Shown here: positions 1 through 8,508 of the stretch, piece by piece
Numbering within the stretch: the first letter of the stretch is position 1
Layout of the letters: every line of letters starts with the position of its first letter
Source of the DNA: Bacillota bacterium
GTDB lineage: Bacteria > Bacillota > Clostridia > Acetivibrionales > DSM-1351
DNA: 64,000 bases
Assembly: GCA_023444055.1 (NCBI GenBank)
Contig: JAEZRV010000060.1
Coordinates: 6,043 to 70,042 of the forward strand
Reading direction: 5' to 3'
Notes under the pieces: generated by a model
Database searches by the model: none
The model's input: the letters and a program-made list of their open reading frames with translations, nothing else
Told to the model about the DNA's origin: nothing
Translations under genes and position numbers: made by a program

Positions 1-63
1 ACATGATTTATACAAATACCGTTTTATAATAACACACTTGAATATGATTTCCAATATTAAGTT

Positions 64-489
64 TTATTTATTGCAATTTGCTTGCCTATCCAAATACCCC
101 TGTAAAATAAAAACCGCCGACATAGTATCTACAATATTTTTTTTATTTGCTGCTTTAACACCAAGTTCAATCATAGTTCTATGTGCAGATACGGTTGTAA
201 GTCTTTCATCCCATCTAATAATATTAAACTCACCAAACCCTAAAAGCTTATTAATAAACTCATCTGTTCGCTCAGTTCTTGGACCCTTAGTACCATTCAT
301 ATTTAATGGATATCCAATAACAATATCTTTCACATCATACTGAGTAATTATTTCTATTATTCTAGCTAGTGCCTTCTTTAGTCCATCCTTGCATTTTATC
401 GTTTCAATACCCTGTGCTGTCCAACCCATAGGATCGCTAACAGCAACTCCTATCCTTGAGTCTCCATAATCAATACCTAAAATTCTCAT
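64..489 (-). CDS. ruvX: RuvX/YqgF-family putative pre-16S rRNA nuclease
   Basis: A 141-residue RNase H-fold protein of the YqgF/RuvX family, which is thought to act in 16S rRNA 5'-end maturation and was earlier called a Holliday junction resolvase homologue. Family marks are the N-terminal MRILGIDYGDSRIGVAVSDP (first acidic residue Asp7), the VIGYPLNMNG segment in the middle and the RWDERLTT block. Length is normal. The ATG start has a good ribosome site (GGAGGG, 6 nt spacing). It lies downstream of ireB, the common Firmicute order. A decayed copy of the dispersed hairpin module sits in the gap upstream, but ruvX keeps its own ribosome site. Confidence 0.95.
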   Translation of the reverse strand: MRILGIDYGDSRIGVAVSDPMGWTAQGIETIKCKDGLKKALARIIEIITQYDVKDIVIGYPLNMNGTKGPRTERTDEFINKLLGFGEFNIIRWDERLTTVSAHRTMIELGVKAANKKNIVDTMSAVFILQGYLDRQANCNK

Positions 490-528
490 TTATTCCCTCC
501 ACGATTATTCCATACCATATAAGAACAT

Positions 529-608
529 AAATATGCCTATGTCAAACATTTCGCACAAGACACTAAGGAAATGTACATTTCCCTTTGCAGAAATGGCAGG
601 GACTCTCT
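529..608 (-). repeat. Decayed copy of the SD-hairpin-ATG module (ireB-ruvX gap)
   Basis: Read on the minus strand, this stretch keeps the core of the dispersed element (arms 595-603 and 535-543; inner blocks related to CATTTCT and GCGAAATG). The arms are mismatched, and the Shine-Dalgarno has decayed. The terminal ATATTTATG is still present at 526-534 and opens only a 7-codon frame. It resembles a relic beside a gene that now uses its own start. Confidence 0.7.
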
Positions 609-685
609 TTAACCCAGATTAGTTTGATATGCAAATTAATAGGCATCCTCTTATCACGAGAATGCCCTTGAGTTTTTATAAATAT

Positions 686-952
686 TTATTCAGAAGCATT
701 ATTGTTACTATCAAGATAGAACATTAAAACTTCCTCTAACAATTCATCTCTCTCTAGTCTTCTAATAATACTTCTTGCATTTTTATAGTTCGTGATGTAA
801 GTAGGATCTCCCGACAATATATATCCTACCATTTGGTTAATAGGATTATACCCTTTTTCCTTTAATGCTCTATACACAGAAATTAGAATTTCTTTTGCTT
901 CGTTATCCTTTTCTTTATCTACTTCAAACATCATTGTTTCATTAATGCCCAT
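686..952 (-). CDS. ireB: IreB family regulatory protein (UPF0297)
   Basis: An 88-residue protein of the IreB/YrzL family. In Enterococcus IreB is a substrate of the Ser/Thr kinase IreK and affects cell-wall stress and cephalosporin resistance; its molecular action is unclear. Visible family marks are the N-terminal NETMMFEVDKEK segment (Thr6 lies in the region phosphorylated in IreB), the KEKGYNPINQMVGYILSGDP core and the ARSIIRRLERDELLEEVLMFY tail. Length is typical. It sits between mtaB and ruvX, probably co-transcribed with ruvX. Confidence 0.93.
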   Translation of the reverse strand: MGINETMMFEVDKEKDNEAKEILISVYRALKEKGYNPINQMVGYILSGDPTYITNYKNARSIIRRLERDELLEEVLMFYLDSNNNASE

Positions 953-1085
953 TATATCACCTTCCTACCACAACAGTCCTTAATTATCCTATTTATGCAA
1001 GCCTATATTTTACATTGTTGTATATGGATATCCTTACATATCTATACTAATACATCCCACAACCTTTTGCAACATTTTTGCAAAC

Positions 1086-2465
1086 TTATATTTCCTTAAT
1101 ATTTCCTTCAAATAATGCACCATTTATTTTCTCAAGTTTTGTATTTATTAAACTTCCCTTTAATTCAGCGCCGCCTTTCGCCATTACTCTTATATAATTC
1201 TTTGTAAGTCCTTCAATATATTCTTTATTACCATGTAGCTCCTGCTCATAAAGGACTTCCATCTCTCTGCCTATAAAACTTTCAAAATACTGTTTTTCAA
1301 TATTATCAGATAATTCTAGCATTAACTGGCTTCTTCTCTCTTTTTCCTGAGGACTAACTTGGTTACTTAATTTAGCAGCTGGTGTTCCGGATCTTGGAGA
1401 ATATTTGAAAACATGAATTTTTGAAAAACCCATCTCCTTCGCAAAATTTAATGATGCTTCAAAATCTTCTTCAGTTTCTCCAGGAAATCCAACCATAATA
1501 TCTGTAGTAATTGCAACATCAGGAATATTCTTTTTGAGAAGCATAACACTATTTCTATATTCTTCTGTAGTATATTTTCTGTTCATTGCTTTAAGTGTGT
1601 TGTCACATCCGCTTTGCAATGATAAATGATAATGCGGGCATAACTTTGGCATCTGATTTGCGCTATTAACAAATTCCTCTGTAATAGTTGTTGGCTCTAA
1701 CGAACCTAGTCTTATCCTTTTGATTCCTTCAATCATATTAATTTTTTGTATTATTTGAAGCAAACTTGTAGTTTTAATATCTTTTCCATATGATGCGAGA
1801 TGAATGCCTGTTAAGACAATTTCTAAAAAGCCATTTTCAGAAAGCTCCTTAACCTCTTCAATTATAGCCTCTGGCTGTCTGCTTCTGATTGGCCCTCTAG
1901 CATAAGGTATTATACAATATGAGCAAAACTGGCTACAGCCCTCTTGTATTTTCAAGTACGCTCTGGTTCGTTCCTTATATGAGCTAACTTTCAATTCTTC
2001 AAAATCTCTTGAAGACATAATATTATCAACTGCATTTATTTTACATTCACCTAATTCAACTCTAGTAATATATTCTAAAATCTTATTTCTATCTTTAGTT
2101 CCAATTACTAAATTAACTTCTGGTATCTTTAAAACTTCATTTGGAGATGTTTGTGCATAGCAACCCATAACTACAACTATAGAATTAGGATTATTCTTTT
2201 TTGCCTTTCTAATAGTCTGCCTTGATTTTCTGTCACTCAGACTGGTAACTGTACATGTATTAATTATATATACATCTGAACTCTGTTCAAATGGCACAAC
2301 TTCATACCCATTTTGCTCAAACATTGATGATACGGCTTCTGATTCATATTGATTAACCTTACAACCAAGAGTAAATATTGATATGCTTTTTTTACGCTTA
2401 TATGTTTTGCAAAACTCCTCGTTGTTTAGCGTTAAGTCTACTTTCTCAGTACTTATATTATCCAT
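1086..2465 (-). CDS. mtaB: tRNA (N6-threonylcarbamoyladenosine-C2)-methylthiotransferase MtaB
   Basis: A radical-SAM methylthiotransferase that converts t6A37 to ms2t6A37 in ANN-decoding tRNAs. Domains in order: N-terminal UPF0004 domain (TLGCKVNQYESEA, residues about 32-44, with further Cys in NTCTVTS and MGCYAQT for the second Fe-S cluster), radical-SAM core with the CxxxCxxC motif in CSQFCSYCIIPYARG at about 177-191, and a C-terminal TRAM-like segment. The MtaB subfamily fits better than MiaB or RimO because of the GCKVNQ signature. The ATG start has GGAGG with rather long spacing (about 12 nt). A first promoter for mtaB-ireB-ruvX would lie in the long gap upstream. Confidence 0.93.
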   Translation of the reverse strand: MDNISTEKVDLTLNNEEFCKTYKRKKSISIFTLGCKVNQYESEAVSSMFEQNGYEVVPFEQSSDVYIINTCTVTSLSDRKSRQTIRKAKKNNPNSIVVVMGCYAQTSPNEVLKIPEVNLVIGTKDRNKILEYITRVELGECKINAVDNIMSSRDFEELKVSSYKERTRAYLKIQEGCSQFCSYCIIPYARGPIRSRQPEAIIEEVKELSENGFLEIVLTGIHLASYGKDIKTTSLLQIIQKINMIEGIKRIRLGSLEPTTITEEFVNSANQMPKLCPHYHLSLQSGCDNTLKAMNRKYTTEEYRNSVMLLKKNIPDVAITTDIMVGFPGETEEDFEASLNFAKEMGFSKIHVFKYSPRSGTPAAKLSNQVSPQEKERRSQLMLELSDNIEKQYFESFIGREMEVLYEQELHGNKEYIEGLTKNYIRVMAKGGAELKGSLINTKLEKINGALFEGNIKEI

Positions 2466-3144
2466 TCTTGCTTATTTTCCTCCAATATCTTAACAGCATA
2501 CATACTCACAAAGTATAACATTTTGCAGATTGGCATTCAATAATAATACCTAAACAATACCTAAAAACTAAAAATATGGAACTGTATATGCTATAGATTT
2601 ATTTCTATTTAATAACCATAGTATAAAACTATATATAAATATTATGTTAAAGTTATTTTATAGAGAATATGTATAACCTCTCAATTAATAGATATTAACA
2701 TTTTTATATATTTGACATCGCCGAATGCCTCTGTAAAATCAAGGTTTCCGTTTCTGCCTAAAATATATTAATTTTAATATTCAACAGCTATTTACAATAT
2801 AATAAATAAACTTTATATTTAAATCAAATGTTAAAAAGCACATAATATAGCGGTATGAATCATTGCAATAACTAAATATTGATTTTTTATTAAAAGTATG
2901 GTAGTAATTAATTTTTTATGATATAATTACTTTAATTTTTATTCTATTATATAATTTACGGTTGGGCGAATAATCGCTTTCAAGAATTTTTGGCTTTTAG
3001 GGTGGAAGGTCGTTTTAATAACGAACCTCTGCCCTTTTATATATTAAAAGCAGAAAAATTATCCAAGGAAATCTTTTTTACCTCTAATTTGGTAGCATTT
3101 ATTTTATATATTAAAAGAAAATAATATAAAGGAGATGATAGACT
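2466..3144. other. Long divergent intergenic region upstream of mtaB and the oxaloacetate decarboxylase operon
   Basis: About 680 bp of very AT-rich sequence between divergent genes. No convincing coding frame is seen. The right part holds the leader described at 2958-3042. A possible -10 box, TATAAT, lies near 2923 without a clear -35 element. Confidence 0.6.
2958..3042 (+). promoter_or_regulatory. Candidate attenuator leader of the oxaloacetate decarboxylase operon
   Basis: This segment is GC-richer than its surroundings. It has a small hairpin (GCGA-ATAA-TCGC near 2966) and then a longer imperfect hairpin from GGGTGG (near 3000) to CTGCCC (near 3034), with an inner GTCGTT/AACGAA pairing. 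A TTTTATAT run follows, as expected for a terminator. A structured segment followed by a terminator-like hairpin about 100 nt before the first gene suggests transcription attenuation. I cannot match it to a named riboswitch class. The operon encodes a likely Na+ pump, so a cation-sensing leader is only a thought. Confidence 0.4.
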
Positions 3145-4524
3145 ATGAAAAAAGTTAATGTAACTGAAACTGTTTTAAGAGATGCTAATCAGTCTCTTAT
3201 CGCAACCAGAATGCCTTACTCAGATTTTGAGAGTATTCTAGAGACTTTAGACAAGGCAGGCTATTACTCGCTTGAGTGTTGGGGTGGTGCAACCTTTGAC
3301 TCATGTCTCAGGTTTCTGAATGAAGATCCTTGGGAAAGACTTAGAAAAATTAAATCCAAGGTCAAAAAAACACCTCTTCAAATGCTGTTAAGAGGACAAA
3401 ACATACTAGGTTATAAGCACTATCCGGACGATGTTGTAAGAAAGTTTGTAGCCCACTCTATTGATAATGGAATGGATATTTTTAGGATATTTGACGCTCT
3501 AAATGATTTTAGAAATATCCAAGTAGCTGTTGATGAAGTTATAAAACGCAAAGCCCATGCACAAGGTTGTATATGCTATACTACAAGTCCAATTCATAAC
3601 CTTGAAAAATACGCTAAGATGGGTAAACAATTAGAAAGTTTGGGAGTTAATTCCATATGTATTAAAGATATGGCTGGAATTATGGGACCACAAGAAGCAT
3701 ATGACCTTGTTAAAACTCTTAAAGAAAGTGTTAGCATACCAATATTTTTGCATACCCATTCCACAACAGGCCTAGGGTCTATATCCTATACCAAGGCTAT
3801 TGAAGCTGGTTGCGATGGTATTGACTGTGCTATTTCTTCCTTTTCCGGCGGTACCTCTCAGCCTGCAACTGAAACTCTTAATTATTCATTAAAACAGTTA
3901 GGCTACGAAACCGGACTAAATGAAAAAGTATTGAAGGAAATTAATGACTTTTTTAAACCTTTAAAGGCAAAATATATATCATCAGGACTCATGGATGCTT
4001 TTGTTATGGGAACAGAAACAGATGCCCTTGTGTATCAGGTACCAGGTGGTATGCTTTCTAACCTCATCTCACAGTTAAAATCACAAAATGCAATAGATAA
4101 ACTAGACGAGGTTTTAGCTGAGACGCCTAAAGTTAGAGAAGATTTAGGTTATCCTCCGCTGGTTACACCAATGAGTCAGATGGTTGGTGTTCAAGCTGCT
4201 ACAAATGTGCTTCTTGGAGAAAGATACAAAAATGTATCTAAAGAAGTTAAATCCTACCTAAGAGGCGAATATGGACAAGCTCCTGGTGAAATTGATGCAG
4301 AATTAATTAAGAAGGTATTAGGTGATGAAAAACCACTTACTATTAGATATGCAGATACTCTTAAGCCTGAATTTGATAAAGTAAAAAATGAGCTTAAAAA
4401 CATCGCTAAAAACGATGAAGATGTTCTTTCCTATATTGCTTTTCCACAAGTAGCCGAAAGATTCTTTAAAGAAAGAGAAGATTCTAAAGCAATTAAGGTT
4501 ACGTATTCTATTATAAAAAAGTAA
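3145..4524 (+). CDS. oadA: Oxaloacetate decarboxylase alpha / pyruvate carboxylase subunit B-type carboxyltransferase
   Basis: A 459-residue carboxyltransferase of the DRE-TIM metallolyase family. It moves the carboxyl group between oxaloacetate and carrier-bound biotin. Marks are ETVLRDANQSLIATRMPYSD at the N terminus, metal-ligand motif HTHSTTG near residue 203, and the conserved VPGGMLSNLISQL block near 306. It contains only the carboxyltransferase and PYC_OADA-like domains; the biotin domain is a separate gene downstream, so this is the split form. Together with OadG, the biotin carrier and OadB it makes a membrane-bound Na+-translocating oxaloacetate decarboxylase. A related 5S transcarboxylase role is less likely given oadB. 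Ribosome site AAAGGAG. Confidence 0.9.
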   Translation: MKKVNVTETVLRDANQSLIATRMPYSDFESILETLDKAGYYSLECWGGATFDSCLRFLNEDPWERLRKIKSKVKKTPLQMLLRGQNILGYKHYPDDVVRKFVAHSIDNGMDIFRIFDALNDFRNIQVAVDEVIKRKAHAQGCICYTTSPIHNLEKYAKMGKQLESLGVNSICIKDMAGIMGPQEAYDLVKTLKESVSIPIFLHTHSTTGLGSISYTKAIEAGCDGIDCAISSFSGGTSQPATETLNYSLKQLGYETGLNEKVLKEINDFFKPLKAKYISSGLMDAFVMGTETDALVYQVPGGMLSNLISQLKSQNAIDKLDEVLAETPKVREDLGYPPLVTPMSQMVGVQAATNVLLGERYKNVSKEVKSYLRGEYGQAPGEIDAELIKKVLGDEKPLTIRYADTLKPEFDKVKNELKNIAKNDEDVLSYIAFPQVAERFFKEREDSKAIKVTYSIIKK

Positions 4525-4536
4525 AGGGTGGTGCAT

Positions 4537-4863
4537 ATGACTATAATTGAAAGTTTATCAGTATCACTATTCTGTATTGTACTAGTATTTTTTGTTCTAT
4601 CCTCTTTGTTTTTGTTAATAAAAATACTATCTAAAGGGTTAAGTACATTAAACAACAAATTATCCACTGTATCAGTTGATAACACAATTTCTCAGAATAT
4701 TTATACTGATGAAGCTTTGAATTCAAATGTATTTTCTACAGGAGAATTAAAACTTATTGATGTAGATGAAAAAACTGCTGCACTGATTATGGCTATTGTC
4801 AGCGATGAGACTAAAATTCCACTTTCAGAGCTCATATTTAAGTCAATAAAGGCAATTGATTAG
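4537..4863 (+). CDS. Oxaloacetate decarboxylase gamma-like small membrane subunit
   Basis: About 108 residues with one N-terminal membrane segment (SVSLFCIVLVFFVLSSLFLL) and a short, weakly conserved cytoplasmic tail. This is the architecture of OadG-like subunits, which hold the decarboxylase complex together at the membrane. The assignment rests on size, topology and position, between the carboxyltransferase and the biotin carrier. The ATG at 4537 is preferred over GTG at 4528 because AGGGTGG lies at normal spacing before it. It follows oadA by 12 bases, so translational coupling is likely. Confidence 0.75.
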   Translation: MTIIESLSVSLFCIVLVFFVLSSLFLLIKILSKGLSTLNNKLSTVSVDNTISQNIYTDEALNSNVFSTGELKLIDVDEKTAALIMAIVSDETKIPLSELIFKSIKAID

Positions 4864-4929
4864 TCTAATAGCTTTGAAAAAATCAAATAACATGTTTGAT
4901 TCTCAAATATTAAGATTGGAGGTTATAAA

Positions 4930-5313
4930 ATGAAATATATTGTTACAATTAACAATAAAAATTATGAAGTAGAGGTCGAGCAAGGTCAGGCAAGTATAGT
5001 AAAAACAACCGAAGCTGTACCAGCAGCAGCTCCAGTTGCTCCTGCAGTTTCCACTGCAGCTCCTCAGCCCCCATCAGCAAACACTGTAACACCTGTAAAT
5101 GGTGAGCCTATAAAAGCTCCAATGCCAGGACTTATCTTAAACTGCAAAGTTAATCCTGGCTCAAAAGTAAAAAAAGGCGATGTGCTTTTTATACTTGAAG
5201 CAATGAAAATGGAAAATGAAATAGTTGCATCAATCGATGGCACAGTTGTTCAAATTCTTGCCGCCAAGGGTTCATCAGTATCAACAGGTGAAGTCCTTGC
5301 CGTCATTCAATAG
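4930..5313 (+). CDS. Biotin carboxyl carrier protein of oxaloacetate decarboxylase
   Basis: A 127-residue biotin/lipoyl-domain protein that carries the carboxyl group from the carboxyltransferase to the membrane decarboxylase. The biotin attachment motif EAMKMENE is at about residues 88-95; the lysine between the two methionines would be biotinylated. An Ala/Pro-rich flexible linker (about residues 28-55) precedes the domain, as in GcdC/MmdC-type carriers. It lies 66 bases after the gamma-like gene and 14 bases before oadB. bioY at 54.4 kb would supply biotin. Confidence 0.92.
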   Translation: MKYIVTINNKNYEVEVEQGQASIVKTTEAVPAAAPVAPAVSTAAPQPPSANTVTPVNGEPIKAPMPGLILNCKVNPGSKVKKGDVLFILEAMKMENEIVASIDGTVVQILAAKGSSVSTGEVLAVIQ

Positions 5314-5327
5314 TGAGGTGAATAAAG

Positions 5328-6467
5328 ATGTTTTTAGAGGCTTTACAAACTATCTGGTATACATCCGGTTTTGCTGCAATCACTTGGCAACAGTGCCTTA
5401 TGATTGGAATAGCCTGTGTACTGATGTACTTTGCTATAGTTAAAAAGTTTGAGCCAATGCTCTTATTACCTATTGCCTTTGGTATATTGCTTGCAAATTT
5501 ACCTCTGACTGGGCTTATGAGTGCACCTGTAGAAGGTTCAACTGAACCTGGAGGATTATTGTATTATCTGTATCAAGGCGTAAAACTGGGTATTTACCCG
5601 TCACTTATATTCCTTGGAATTGGTGCAATGACCGATTTTGGACCTCTTATTGCAAGACCTTCAGGACTCTTTTTGGGAGCTGCAGCTCAGTTTGGAATAT
5701 TCATAGTATTTATTGTGGCAGTTTCAACTGTTTTTACTCCTCAAGAAGCTGCATCAATAGGTATTATAGCAGGTGCGGATGGCCCCACTGCTATCTATCT
5801 AACCACAAGACTAGCCCCTGAGCTTTTACCTGCCATAGCAATAGCCGCCTATTCGTATATGGCATTAATACCAATGATACAGCCCCCTCTTATGAGACTG
5901 TTAACAACAAAAAAGGAACGTGAAATAAAGATGGAGCAGTTAAGAGAAGTATCAAAGTTAGAAAAAATATGCTTCCCAATAGCTGTTACAATCTTCTGTG
6001 TCTTGTTGCTTCCATCAGTTGCTCCATTAATAGGAATGCTTATGCTAGGTAATCTTTTTAAAGAGTCGGGCGTAGTGGAAAGGCTTTCAAATACTGCTCA
6101 AAATGCGTTGATTAACATAGTGACAATTTTCCTTGGAGTAACAGTAGGAGCCACAGCAGTAGCAGATAAATTTTTATCTCCTAAGACACTTATGGTCATT
6201 GGTTTAGGTTTGGTAGGTTTTATATTCAGTACCATTGGCGGTCTGCTTTTAGGAAAGCTTCTTTGCTGGTTGTCAGGAGGAAAAATTAATCCTCTTATCG
6301 GATCTGCCGGTGTATCTGCTGTTCCGATGGCTGCAAGAATATCTCAGGTAGAAGGACAGAAAGCAAACCCATCAAATTATCTGCTAATGCATGCTATGGG
6401 TCCAAATGTGGCCGGTGTAATTGGCTCTGCTGTAGCAGCAGGTATATTGCTAGCATTATTTGGCTAA
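5328..6467 (+). CDS. oadB: Sodium-pumping oxaloacetate decarboxylase beta subunit
   Basis: A 379-residue polytopic membrane protein of the OadB/MmdB/GcdB family. It decarboxylates carboxybiotin and couples this to Na+ export. Marks are the LGIGAMTDFGPLIARP segment, the GIIAGADGPTAIYLT re-entrant motif bearing the conserved Asp, and a C-terminal GSAGVSAVPMAARISQ followed by NPSNYLLMHAMGPNVAGVIG. It is full length and ends the operon. It is the strongest evidence that the four-gene cluster is an Na+ pump rather than a soluble transcarboxylase. Confidence 0.95.
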   Translation: MFLEALQTIWYTSGFAAITWQQCLMIGIACVLMYFAIVKKFEPMLLLPIAFGILLANLPLTGLMSAPVEGSTEPGGLLYYLYQGVKLGIYPSLIFLGIGAMTDFGPLIARPSGLFLGAAAQFGIFIVFIVAVSTVFTPQEAASIGIIAGADGPTAIYLTTRLAPELLPAIAIAAYSYMALIPMIQPPLMRLLTTKKEREIKMEQLREVSKLEKICFPIAVTIFCVLLLPSVAPLIGMLMLGNLFKESGVVERLSNTAQNALINIVTIFLGVTVGATAVADKFLSPKTLMVIGLGLVGFIFSTIGGLLLGKLLCWLSGGKINPLIGSAGVSAVPMAARISQVEGQKANPSNYLLMHAMGPNVAGVIGSAVAAGILLALFG

Positions 6468-6805
6468 ATATAAGGTTTGGATTATATGTACTATTTAACT
6501 AAACTATTATAAAGCTAAAAATATTGCTCTATTAATAAATTCATTTGAAGAAAATATATTTAATTTTTGTTTTGACATAGTTATACAGAATTTAAGAAAC
6601 TGATAACCGTATTAAACGTAAAAGCAATGTTATATATAATTTAATATAAAGTGTGCCATTTAACGAATTTTTTTAAATTTTACTTCAAGGGTAAGAAGCC
6701 CACTATAACTTCTTACCCTCCTGTATTCATATATAAAATCTGCATTTATACTTATATTTTTCAAGTGTCTATACAAAGTAATATTAAATAATTGGAGGAA
6801 CAGTA
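6468..6805. other. Intergenic region with a strong hairpin
   Basis: AT-rich spacer between oadB and the DUF1646 gene. The only clear element is a perfect 10-bp stem (GGGTAAGAAG / CTTCTTACCC, 6690-6719). No T-run follows it on the plus strand, so it is a weak terminator or part of a leader for the next gene. No coding frame is seen. Confidence 0.6.
6690..6719 (+). promoter_or_regulatory. Perfect 10-bp hairpin between oadB and the DUF1646 gene
   Basis: GGGTAAGAAG and its exact complement are separated by 10 bases. It may end the oad transcript, stabilise its 3' end, or belong to a leader of the DUF1646 gene about 85 bases on. The DUF1646 family is known for Na+-sensing leaders in some bacteria; I could not recognise that motif here. 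Confidence 0.45.
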
Positions 6806-7861
6806 ATGATTATAGGTCTCATAATTGTATTAGCATTAATTTTTATACTTCCATTTGCAGTTCGTAAAATTGAGCACAATTTGGAATATTTCTTATTAGT
6901 AATGGGAATTGCTACAGTAATAATATCAAAAACACTTTCTTTGGATTTAATTATCCACATCTTTGAAAATTATCTTTTATATTTTATAACTGCAGCAGTA
7001 TTAGTAGCAGGATTAATTTTCAGAGTATCTGTTAAAAAAATACAGGAATTTGTTAATTATATTACTACAAAAATACCAATGGAATTGTTTATCTTTCTTT
7101 TGATTGTTCTTTTAGGTTTAATCTCAAGCTTAATAACTGCAATAATTGCAGCATTAGTATTAGTAGAAATGATTAACGCCTTACCCTTTAACCATAAACA
7201 AAAAACAACACTTACAATCATATCCTGTTTTTCTATAGGCTTAGGTGCTGCATTGACTCCTATCGGCGAACCGCTTGCAACCATCGTAGTTTCTGCACTT
7301 AAGGTTGATTTCTTATATCTCATAAGAAATATTGGAATGTATATATTCCCTTGTGTCATTGCTTTGGGTGCGCTGGGTGCATTTTATATCGGACGAACAT
7401 ATAGAGCTGGTAATAACACTTCTAAAACAGAAGAAAATAAAGAAAACACATCAATTGAATTAAACACTGAAGAAAGCTTACAAGCTGTATTTATTCGTGC
7501 ATTTAAAATATTTCTGTTTGTTATAGCCCTTGAGTTACTTGGTGCAGGATTTAAACCACTTATTAATACCTACGTTATTCATTTAGATAGCAGAATACTT
7601 TATTGGATTAATATGTGTTCGGCAGTATTGGATAATGCTACGCTCGCAGCTGCAGAAGTTAGCCCTGCAATGAACTTACAACAAATTCAATCAATATTAA
7701 TGGGTTTATTGTTAAGTGGCGGTATGCTAATTCCAGGCAATATACCCAATATAATATCTGCAGGAAAACTCGATATCAAAAGCCGTGAATGGGCAAAAAT
7801 TGGTTTACCTCTTGGTTTTGCACTTTTAATTATTTACTTCGTATTATTATTTATTATTTAA
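6806..7861 (+). CDS. DUF1646 family membrane protein, putative cation transporter
   Basis: A 351-residue protein with about ten membrane segments that matches the DUF1646 family. Members are putative Na+/cation transporters and resemble ion-transporter-superfamily proteins. Characteristic blocks are the inward-facing GLGAALTPIGEPLATI motif (residues about 148-163) and the matching C-terminal GGMLIPGNIPNIISAGKL (about 308-325). A charged cytoplasmic loop (NNTSKTEENKENTSIELN) splits the two halves. It follows a sodium-pump-type decarboxylase operon, so a role in Na+ homeostasis is plausible but inferred. Ribosome site GGAGG. Confidence 0.8.
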   Translation: MIIGLIIVLALIFILPFAVRKIEHNLEYFLLVMGIATVIISKTLSLDLIIHIFENYLLYFITAAVLVAGLIFRVSVKKIQEFVNYITTKIPMELFIFLLIVLLGLISSLITAIIAALVLVEMINALPFNHKQKTTLTIISCFSIGLGAALTPIGEPLATIVVSALKVDFLYLIRNIGMYIFPCVIALGALGAFYIGRTYRAGNNTSKTEENKENTSIELNTEESLQAVFIRAFKIFLFVIALELLGAGFKPLINTYVIHLDSRILYWINMCSAVLDNATLAAAEVSPAMNLQQIQSILMGLLLSGGMLIPGNIPNIISAGKLDIKSREWAKIGLPLGFALLIIYFVLLFII

Positions 7862-7945
7862 AGTCAATTACAATCGACTAAAACTCCGGCTCAAACTAGG
7901 CTTCAAAGCATAATTCGCGTAAGAAAGCGAATAACTAATTGACTT
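7861..7945. repeat. Intergenic element bounded by AAGTCAATTA inverted repeats, copy 1
   Basis: It begins at the last base of the DUF1646 stop codon and is bounded by a perfect 10-bp inverted repeat (AAGTCAATTA at 7861-7870, TAATTGACTT at 7936-7945). TAGTAACG follows. An internal TTCGC/GCGAA pairing is present. A second element with the same ends and flank lies at 34124-34191. Confidence 0.6.
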
Positions 7946-8213
7946 TAGTAACGATTATAAGCTTTACAATACAATGGTTTTGAGTGCTTAATCAAGAAAC
8001 ATACTATATTATTGAATGAAAACATGGTTAAAAGTTTGTTAGATATGCACAATATTAAGTGAAACCTTTACAATTCAACGCTTTCGGGTTATTTCCACTC
8101 AAAATAGGCTGTACGCAACTTCTTTTTCAATTGACTATACCTGAAAAAGCAGTTATATTAATATTAAAGTATAAATTTAGTAATAATGTTTTTACTATAG
8201 TAAGGAGGATTAT
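7946..8213. other. Spacer upstream of the HPr-like gene
   Basis: AT-rich sequence without a coding frame. The only recognisable element is the promoter-like pair at 8131-8159. Confidence 0.5.
8131..8159 (+). promoter_or_regulatory. Likely sigma-A promoter of the HPr-like gene
   Basis: TTGACT (8131-8136) and TATATT (8154-8159) are separated by 17 bases and lie about 55 bases before the start codon. Confidence 0.5.
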
Positions 8214-8441
8214 ATGAAAACTTTTGATATTTCTTTAAAGTCTATCAATGACGTAAAGGATTTCGTTAATATCGTTAACAAATATGACTTTGATGTAGAT
8301 TTGTCATCAGGACGTTATATAGTTGATGCTAAGTCAATTATGGGTATTTTCAGTCTTGATTTAAGCAAACCTATTAAGTTAGAAACTCAAGTTGAAGATT
8401 GCGGAAACTTCTGTGAAGAAATTAAGCGTTTTGTAATTTAA
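8214..8441 (+). CDS. HPr-like protein lacking the catalytic histidine
   Basis: A 75-residue protein with the HPr fold signature around the regulatory serine (DAKSIMGIFSLDLSKP, residues 38-53; Ser41 aligns with HPr Ser46). The N-terminal region has no GxHxRPA motif, so it cannot accept phosphate from enzyme I in the usual way. This resembles Crh of Bacillus, which keeps the serine but lacks His15. HPr kinase/phosphorylase is encoded at 52.7 kb. A regulatory rather than sugar-transport role is inferred. Ribosome site AAGGAGG. It converges on rnr with a shared terminator. Confidence 0.75.
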   Translation: MKTFDISLKSINDVKDFVNIVNKYDFDVDLSSGRYIVDAKSIMGIFSLDLSKPIKLETQVEDCGNFCEEIKRFVI

Positions 8442-8450
8442 TTATGTAGC

Positions 8451-8487
8451 ACAAAAGCGAGCGGTTAACACCACTCGCTTTTTGTTT
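8451..8487. terminator. Bidirectional terminator between the HPr-like gene and rnr
   Basis: AAAAGCGAG and CTCGCTTTTT form a stem around a short loop, with a T-run on the plus strand and an A-rich flank that gives T-rich sequence on the minus strand. Confidence 0.8.
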
Positions 8488-8508
8488 GTCTATAGCTACT
8501 TTATATGT

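Noticed and set aside
2958..3042. T-box or a named riboswitch class
   Set aside because: No T-box sequence or other landmark I can recognise; kept only as an unnamed attenuator candidate.
7862..7945. Terminator of the DUF1646 gene
   Set aside because: The end repeats are 65 bases apart and no T-run follows; the same ends recur at 34124, which fits an element better.
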